NCBI GenBank assembly: GCA_900549295.1
Contig: URNG01000111.1
Coordinates: 1 to 10,265, forward strand
Reading direction: 5' to 3'
Origin: an uncultured Rhodocyclaceae bacterium
Lineage (GTDB): Bacteria; Pseudomonadota; Gammaproteobacteria; Burkholderiales; Rhodocyclaceae
Length of the DNA: 10,265 nt
The notes beneath the pieces are model-generated. The model was given only the letters and a program-made list of their open reading frames with translations. It was not told where the DNA came from and did no database searches. Numbering within the stretch: the first letter of the stretch is position 1; each line of letters begins with the position of its first letter. The position numbers were made by a program, and so were the translations under genes. This document shows, piece by piece, positions 6,789-10,265 of the stretch.

Positions 6789-7703
6789 TTAAAGAGCCAT
6801 CCAGGGGGAAACGAGCAGTCCCACCTTGTTGTAGTTGGTGTTGCTGGCACCATTGGCTTTATTGGCGGCCTTCAGGAGTTCATCGGCGGCGGCCATATTG
6901 TCCGGCCCAACCACAAGCAGGTTGGGAACGATCCCCAGCTTGCGGCCCCCGTCTCCTTTGAATTTCATCATGGACTTGAAGGCGGCATTGAAGTTGTCGG
7001 CATTCAAATCCGCCTTGGAGCCATAGGCCAATTGCCAGAACCCGCAAACCCCCTCACCACGCCACCGCCCGCCGTAAGTGATGGCGTCGTTCTCGAAGAC
7101 ACCGTCGCTGGTAACAGCATTGGTCTTCGATACGAGTTGCGCCTTGACGCGCTCTTGGAGGTAGAAAGGTTGCGGCGCACGACTGGTACAGAGCAGAACC
7201 CAGGGTTCGCCAGCACCATCCTGCATGTTGCTGATGTTGCTGACCGCGCCGGTACCATCCTCGTTCGCATACACCGGGTGATCGGTATCGAAGAAGAACT
7301 GACCGTCATAGCACACGGTGGAAAAACCGCTGGCAACCCGGTCAAACACCAGATCATTCTGGAGGTCATAGACCGATTCGCCGTAGCTCTCGGCGACATC
7401 GCCATACATCCCGTAGGCGTCGTCTTCGACCTTTTCAACAGGGATATCCATCGTGTTTTCGAACTTGCGGTTCCGAACCGTGAACGCGGTTTCTTTGGCG
7501 ACCTTGTGCAGACGCCCGCCGACCCATTCGCGGAAGGCAGGGAATGCAGACATCCACTCGTAAGTATTGGAAGCGCCGTCGCTACTGATGGGTTTGGCAA
7601 CTTTGCGCCAGTCTTCTTTCTTGGCAGCCAGACCGGCATTGAAGCGGGCCTTGATGGTGGTGTTGAGCGCGTCGAGTTGCGCTTGAGTCAGGGGGCCGGG
7701 CAT
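6789..7703 (-). CDS. T: Major head (capsid) protein (Mu gpT-like)
   Basis: The product has 304 residues, almost exactly the size of Mu gpT (about 305). It carries the family pattern: ARFNAGLAAKKEDWRKVAKP near the N-terminus, then EWMSAFPAFREWVGGR, VRNRKFENTMDIPVEKVEDD and GMYGDVAESYG. It ends VGLLVSPWMAL. It forms the capsid shell, after assembly on the scaffold Z and processing by protease I, both encoded just upstream. I chose the ATG at 7703 because AAGGAG (7715-7710) lies six bases before it. The frame is open further upstream to 7796, but those 31 extra codons overlap gene I and have no ribosome binding site. The gap to the I/Z stop is 38 bp. Confidence 0.95.
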   Translation of the reverse strand: MPGPLTQAQLDALNTTIKARFNAGLAAKKEDWRKVAKPISSDGASNTYEWMSAFPAFREWVGGRLHKVAKETAFTVRNRKFENTMDIPVEKVEDDAYGMYGDVAESYGESVYDLQNDLVFDRVASGFSTVCYDGQFFFDTDHPVYANEDGTGAVSNISNMQDGAGEPWVLLCTSRAPQPFYLQERVKAQLVSKTNAVTSDGVFENDAITYGGRWRGEGVCGFWQLAYGSKADLNADNFNAAFKSMMKFKGDGGRKLGIVPNLLVVGPDNMAAADELLKAANKANGASNTNYNKVGLLVSPWMAL

Positions 7704-7741
7704 TTGAATCTCCTTGTTGATTTGAAAAATGGCCTGGGCGA

Positions 7742-8191
7742 TTAACCCTTCTTGGCCTTCTTGAACTCTTCGGGGGACACGCCCATGCGGCTGCACGCGG
7801 CCAGTTCGTCCGCAGTGAGACCGTGACCGCCTTCCCTGCCATCGGCCTGCCGCTGGGTCAGCGACACCGGCTTCAGGGCGGCGATGAATTTGGTCAGTTC
7901 AGCCACCGACAGCGACCTCACCGGCTCGGCCTGGGCCGGAGTCATCAGCGGCTTGTCGCCACTGCACGCGGCGGCGATCATGTCGTCCTTCTGTTTCTGC
8001 TCGGCCGCCAGCGCGGCTTCGGTCTTTTCCTGTTCAGCGGCGTCCACCTTGGTTTTCAGGGTGTCACGTTCAGCGGTCAGCGCGGCGACCTGGGCTTTCA
8101 GCCCATCGCGCTCGGCGGACAGCGCCGCCACTTCGGTTTTCAGGCCGTCACGCTCGACAGTGAGCGCCGCCACCTGTTTTTCGTCAGCCAT
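7742..8191 (-). CDS. Z: Capsid scaffold protein, internal start within I (Mu gpZ-like)
   Basis: An in-frame ATG at 8191 (codon 180 of I) is preceded five bases upstream by a perfect AAGGAGG (8203-8197), stronger than the site of I itself. It would yield a separate 149-residue scaffold. This mirrors Mu, where Z is made from an internal start in I and acts as the head scaffold. The protein begins MADEKQ, followed by a three-times repeated 14-residue coiled-coil unit and a Gln/Lys/Glu-rich helix, typical of scaffolds. Higher yield of Z than I would fit the need for many scaffold copies and few protease copies. Confidence 0.85.
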   Translation of the reverse strand: MADEKQVAALTVERDGLKTEVAALSAERDGLKAQVAALTAERDTLKTKVDAAEQEKTEAALAAEQKQKDDMIAAACSGDKPLMTPAQAEPVRSLSVAELTKFIAALKPVSLTQRQADGREGGHGLTADELAACSRMGVSPEEFKKAKKG

Positions 8192-8728
8192 GTCGGCCTC
8201 CTTTGCGGTTGATGCGGTTGAGAAACTGGCGGCGCGCTTGAGGCCAACTGCGCCGAGATCACCCAGGGCCGGGTTGTTGGTCAGCGCCACGGAAATGAGT
8301 TGCCTGACCGCCCCGGTTTTGGGATCGAAATGAAAGTAGGGGGAGCTGAAGCAGTACTCTTTCTTGGCGATGCTCTCCGCCGCCTTCGGCGTCCACTCCA
8401 CGTGGGCATAAACGCCCCGGCCCGGCACATGCACCAGCTTGTCGATCCACCCGGCGGCGCGGCTGTCGCCATAGAGGCTGTTGTGCTCGTAGTCGTAAAG
8501 CAGGAGCTTGCCGCCAGCTTCAAACAAGGCGATCAGATCGGCGGCGATGGCGGCGGACATTTGCCAATCCAGCACCTCGCCGCCGGTAATGGATGCCGGA
8601 CGGCCATCGTCAGCGTGGAATGCGCCGTCGGGGAAGATGTGGGCATTGCAGCCAGCCGGATAACCCGAGGTATCGGCATTGAGCGCCAGCACCAAGGCAG
8701 CGGCAGCAATGGAAGGGGTTCGTGGCAC
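7742..8728 (-). CDS. I: Capsid maturation protease with C-terminal scaffold (Mu gpI-like)
   Basis: The 328-residue product matches the Mu protein I family of head proteases. The N-terminal part (about 1-165) is the protease domain: LLLYDYEHNSLYGD, with His82 as a likely catalytic residue; EYCFSSPYF, where Ser128 or Ser129 is the likely nucleophile; and SVALTNNPALG (146-156), which is characteristic of the family. From residue 180 on it is scaffold: a charged coiled coil, then a C-terminal segment ending in a basic EEFKKAKKG. It would cut scaffold and itself during prohead maturation. The start is GTG at 8728, with AGGAG six bases upstream. Upstream lies a 237-bp non-coding region with a probable promoter. 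In Mu, terminase, portal and gp30/31 genes would come before I; here mor is the next gene. Confidence 0.93.
   Translation of the reverse strand: MPRTPSIAAAALVLALNADTSGYPAGCNAHIFPDGAFHADDGRPASITGGEVLDWQMSAAIAADLIALFEAGGKLLLYDYEHNSLYGDSRAAGWIDKLVHVPGRGVYAHVEWTPKAAESIAKKEYCFSSPYFHFDPKTGAVRQLISVALTNNPALGDLGAVGLKRAASFSTASTAKEADMADEKQVAALTVERDGLKTEVAALSAERDGLKAQVAALTAERDTLKTKVDAAEQEKTEAALAAEQKQKDDMIAAACSGDKPLMTPAQAEPVRSLSVAELTKFIAALKPVSLTQRQADGREGGHGLTADELAACSRMGVSPEEFKKAKKG
8048..8173 (-). repeat. Three tandem 42-bp coiled-coil repeats inside Z
   Basis: Residues 186-227 of I (7-48 of Z) are three 14-residue units, VAALTVERDGLKTE, VAALSAERDGLKAQ and VAALTAERDTLKTK, encoded by 42-bp units at 8173-8132, 8131-8090 and 8089-8048. 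Each unit is two heptads with Val/Leu in core positions, so copy number would set the length of the coiled coil. A degenerate fourth unit starts VDAAEQEK. The units differ at many third codon positions, so the duplication is not very recent. Confidence 0.85.
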
Positions 8729-8754
8729 GGTTTGCTCCTGAGTGGTTCAGAAGC

Positions 8755-8803
8755 ATTCTTCCCGTTGGAGCAAGTTCGATCAGCCCCGGAAACGTTTCCT
8801 GCC
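8755..8803 (-). promoter_or_regulatory. Putative activator-dependent promoter for gene I
   Basis: GGCAGGAAACGTTTC (8803-8789) is the second copy of the motif found before the tape measure gene, again on the minus strand and centred 65 bp upstream of the start codon. The -10-like hexamer AAGAAT (8760-8755) lies 27 bases after the 12-bp palindrome, against 25 in the other copy. This would place the palindrome at about -45 and the transcript start near 8748, leaving a 20-base leader that contains the AGGAG of gene I. The motif is seen; use as a promoter is inferred. Confidence 0.5.
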
Positions 8804-8941
8804 CGGCAGCTTCGGGCAGATCGCCACAAACGCGATTTGGGGCGTTTTGATACTCCGGCGGGGCCGTCCATATGCCCAAGTGTCTTTCAGGCGCTTTCAA
8901 ACGGCCTTCAAACGCAAAGCGGGGCATTCGCAAAGCGGAGG

Positions 8942-8963
8942 GATTGGCGGTTTGCCGCCAATC
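8942..8963 (-). other. Perfect 9-bp hairpin directly after mor
   Basis: GATTGGCGG (8942-8950) and CCGCCAATC (8955-8963) form a perfect 9-bp stem with a 4-base loop, starting two bases after the mor stop on the minus strand. There is no T run behind it, so it is at most a weak intrinsic terminator. It may protect the 3' end of the early/middle transcript. Confidence 0.6.
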
Positions 8964-8965
8964 GG

Positions 8966-9418
8966 TCAGAACAGGTCGTATTGCCTGTCGTCGCCTTCCC
9001 GGCAGATGTTCAGAATCTGGCGATCAGAAAGGCTGTTGCGGCGGGCCAGTGTGCTGATGCTGGCGCTGCTGCGATCCTTTCGAATCTGCGCGTCGCGCAC
9101 CCGGATGAAGAGCTTGTCGGTCTTCGGCAACCAGCACCGGCCCGCCGCGTTCAGATGAGGGGCCAGCATCACCCGCAGGCGGGCCAGTTCGTCAGGCGCA
9201 AGGCCCAGCGCTTGGCTGCGGCGGGCGGGGATGGTGACATTCACCCCGCCGTGCTCGGCCAGCCATTCCCGCGCCCGGCCAAAACCCAAGGCCCGCACCA
9301 CAGCCCGCAAGACGGGCGGCAGGGTCTTGAGCAGTTCCTCGTCGACCACCGGAAAGGCGTGGTTATACGCCGAGTCAGGCGCAGCCGGAAGGGTTTGGCG
9401 GTGACGCGGCTGGCCCAT
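8966..9418 (-). CDS. mor: Mor/C-family transcription activator
   Basis: The 150-residue product matches the Mor family. An N-terminal dimerisation part (about 25-65) has LPPVLRAVVRALGFGRAREW and GGVNVTIP, and a C-terminal helix-turn-helix (about 118-139) has ISTLARRNSLSDRQILNIC. In Mu, Mor (129 residues) is made from the early transcript and switches on the middle promoter, whose product C then activates late genes. Here no separate C gene is seen before the head genes, so this protein may act directly on the promoter upstream of I. I chose the ATG at 9418, two bases after the gemA stop. The frame extends upstream to 9469, but that part overlaps gemA and lacks family features. The ribosome binding site is weak, so coupling to gemA is likely. 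Confidence 0.88.
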   Translation of the reverse strand: MGQPRHRQTLPAAPDSAYNHAFPVVDEELLKTLPPVLRAVVRALGFGRAREWLAEHGGVNVTIPARRSQALGLAPDELARLRVMLAPHLNAAGRCWLPKTDKLFIRVRDAQIRKDRSSASISTLARRNSLSDRQILNICREGDDRQYDLF

Positions 9419-9420
9419 GG

Positions 9421-9873
9421 TTACACGCGCCCCAGCCAGCCCTTGAGGGCTTCGGTGATGGCCTGGCACTCCACCACGTCCAGGCTGTCCAGGTCTGGCA
9501 CCTCACGGTTTACTTGACGGGCGCAGAAGGCCAGCAAGGCCGGGCGGGTGGCCTTGGCCACCTTGCCCGCCTGGCCGAGCTTGCCCCACAGGCGCACCAG
9601 GTGCGCGATGCGCGGCGGCACCGGCTTGGCTTCTGCCTTGCCCTGGCTGAAGTTTTTCTGGCGAGGCCAGCCCCGGCGCTCGTAATCGTTCAGTACCGAC
9701 GACAGCATCGGCACCGTCATGGTCAGCGCCGACACCTTGTCTCCCTGCCGCCGCGCACCGTGCCGGGTGAGCAGATCGCGGTGGCTGTCGTCAGTCCAGC
9801 CGGGCAGGTGTTTCGTTGCCCAAGTCTTGGCGATGCCGACCAATTGCAGCATGTGTTTCGACAGGTTGCTCAT
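9421..9873 (-). CDS. gemA: GemA-like regulatory protein (Mu gp16 family, DUF1018)
   Basis: The 150-residue protein follows the GemA/gp16 pattern: LQLVGIAKTWATKHLPGW near the start, a short loop with DLLTRHGARR, the helix LSSVLNDYERRGWP (58-70), the linker, and then RIAHLVRLWGKLGQAGKV (88-105) and CQAITEALKGWL (136-147). In Mu, GemA modulates host gene expression and DNA supercoiling, but its mechanism is poorly known. It is slightly shorter than the Mu protein (about 173). The ATG at 9873 overlaps the stop of the membrane-protein gene as ATGA. An in-frame extension up to 10161 is an Arg/Pro/Gly-rich off-frame reading of that gene and was not used. It immediately precedes mor, as in Mu. Confidence 0.9.
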   Translation of the reverse strand: MSNLSKHMLQLVGIAKTWATKHLPGWTDDSHRDLLTRHGARRQGDKVSALTMTVPMLSSVLNDYERRGWPRQKNFSQGKAEAKPVPPRIAHLVRLWGKLGQAGKVAKATRPALLAFCARQVNREVPDLDSLDVVECQAITEALKGWLGRV

Positions 9874-10148
9874 TGCCGCGCCTCCCTGTTTCTGCCCAGG
9901 CGGCGCACCATCCACGGGTGAATAGCCATGGAGGTGAGAATGCCGAGCGGCCCGCCCAGCAGATAAGCCATCACTTCCAGCCAGCCGGTGGGGCCGGGCA
10001 TGATCTTGAGCACCGTCACGTTGGCCGCGCCGATGCCGAAGCTGGTCAGCGCCGACAGCAGGCGGTGGCCGCCATTCACGTTGAGGGACTGGAGACCGAG
10101 AAACAGCACCAGGGCGAAGGTCGCGGCGAAGAGGAACAGGGCGTTCAT
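9870..10148 (-). CDS. Small phage membrane protein, three predicted segments
   Basis: The 92-residue product has three hydrophobic segments, about residues 3-20 (ALFLFAATFALVLFLGLQ), 29-48 and 55-76, with a positively charged C-terminus (RRLGRNREARQ) that suggests a cytoplasmic end. Sequences of the type GLQSLNVNGGH and AYLLGGPLGI look familiar from small unnamed membrane proteins of tailed phages, but I cannot assign a function. Size and topology are compatible with a holin, yet it lies in the early gene region next to gemA with no endolysin nearby, so superinfection exclusion or another membrane role is as likely. It overlaps the genes on both sides as ATGA, so it belongs to a tightly coupled operon. 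Confidence 0.85.
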   Translation of the reverse strand: MNALFLFAATFALVLFLGLQSLNVNGGHRLLSALTSFGIGAANVTVLKIMPGPTGWLEVMAYLLGGPLGILTSMAIHPWMVRRLGRNREARQ

Positions 10149-10265
10149 GGCTGCCCCCCAAGCATCAACCGGCTATCCGCTCCACCGACACCCCGGTTCA
10201 GTTGTGCATCACGGCCCGAGCGGCGGGCCGGCTCCCCGGGCCCGGCCTCTCCGGCCACGGTACTG
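10145..10265 (-). CDS. C-terminal 39 residues of an unrecognised early gene (partial)
   Basis: A frame open from the right edge (first full codon 10264-10262) runs to TGA 10147-10145 and overlaps the ATG of the membrane-protein gene as ATGA, exactly like the next junction. The visible part starts STVAGEAGPGEPARRSGRD, is rich in Gly, Ala and Arg, and ends SRLMLGGQP. It shows no domain, and the function cannot be told. The overlap pattern is the main reason to accept it as coding. Confidence 0.55.
   Translation of the reverse strand, partial: STVAGEAGPGEPARRSGRDAQLNRGVGGADSRLMLGGQP

Larger units (their letters stand above)
8729..8965 (-). promoter_or_regulatory. 237-bp non-coding region between mor and I, probable promoter region
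   Basis: This is the largest gap in the window and holds no convincing gene. From upstream to downstream it contains the post-mor hairpin (8963-8942), two copies of CCGCTTTGCG 16 bp apart (8938-8929 and 8922-8913), and three 11-bp units GTTTGAAGGCC, GTTTGAAAGCG and CCTGAAAGACA (8913-8881). Next are a 7-bp stem CTGCCCG/CGGGCAG (8819-8799), the palindrome GGAAACGTTTCC (8799-8788) and the I ribosome binding site. In Mu, the middle promoter Pm lies after mor and the late promoter PI before I; this one gap may serve for both. No good sigma-70 -35/-10 pair is seen, which would fit activator dependence. Confidence 0.6.

Noticed and set aside
7704..7741. Possible terminator between I/Z and T (GGG/CCC and GGCC pairs followed by ATTTTTC)
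   Set aside because: Pairing is short and interrupted, and a strong terminator between scaffold and major head genes would be unlikely; not enough to call.
6540..7745. Long open frame on the plus strand (401 codons) opposite T and the gp35-like gene
   Set aside because: It is antisense to well-supported phage genes, crosses the T/gp35 gap, has no ribosome binding site or recognisable domain, and such frames are common opposite GC-rich genes.
7704..7796. N-terminal extension of the major head protein to 7796
   Set aside because: The 31 extra codons overlap the end of I/Z and lack an RBS, whereas the ATG at 7703 has AAGGAG at ideal spacing and gives the family length.
8610..8933. Minus-strand open frame from a TTG at 8933 through the mor-I gap into gene I
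   Set aside because: The part in the gap has a fair composition and could be a gene remnant, but there is no ribosome binding site, the start is TTG, and its last third is an off-frame reading of gene I.
8300..9517. Plus-strand open frame (405 codons) opposite I, the regulatory gap, mor and gemA
   Set aside because: It runs antisense through three recognised genes and the repeat-rich gap; composition is low-complexity and no family is visible.
9874..10161. N-terminal extension of gemA to 10161
   Set aside because: It overlaps the membrane-protein gene in another frame, is Arg/Pro/Gly-rich, and the family pattern starts at the ATG at 9873 that makes an ATGA overlap.
1..10265. CRISPR array, tRNA, insertion sequence or phage end/attachment site
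   Set aside because: No regularly spaced repeats, cloverleaf-like sequence, transposase or terminal inverted repeats were seen; Mu-type ends would lie outside this window.

Overview
The window is part of a Mu-like (transposable, contractile-tailed) phage or prophage. Every gene I can support lies on the minus strand, so the map reads from right to left. No clear host gene, transposase, tRNA, rRNA or CRISPR array is visible. The DNA is GC-rich, starts are preceded by AGGAG/AAGGAGG-type ribosome binding sites, and the gene families are those of Mu-like phages of Proteobacteria. A beta- or gammaproteobacterial host is most likely, but the sequence does not name a species.

Right part (10265 to 8966), end of the early/middle region: the C-terminal end of an unrecognised gene, a 92-residue membrane protein, GemA (Mu gp16 family) and a Mor/C-family transcription activator. 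These four are joined by ATGA overlaps or a 2-base gap. A 237-bp non-coding stretch (8965-8729) follows, with hairpins, short phased repeats and a 12-bp palindrome.

Middle part (8728 to 5411), head and neck: capsid protease I with the scaffold Z as an in-frame internal start, major head protein T, then gp35-, gp36- and gp37-like proteins. The last three are coupled to each other and to the sheath by 1- or 4-base overlaps. The C, lysis, terminase, portal and gp30/gp31 genes that lie between mor and I in Mu are absent here.

Left part (5414 to 1), tail: sheath L, tube M, a tail assembly chaperone with a classic A AAA AAG frameshift site before its stop, the tape measure protein, a 48-residue membrane peptide, and the first 257 residues of the DNA circularisation/baseplate protein N, which runs off the left edge.

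The most interesting signal is regulatory. The two largest non-coding gaps, upstream of I and upstream of the tape measure gene, share GGCAnGAAACGTTTC (14 of 15 bases identical), each centred about 65-69 bp upstream of the start codon. At the second copy a Rho-independent terminator ends at the tape measure ATG and hides its Shine-Dalgarno sequence in the stem. A transcript started from the nearby -10-like box would begin at the end of the left arm and escape this structure. I infer that this phage uses a Mor/C-type activator site to restart transcription at I and at the tape measure gene.
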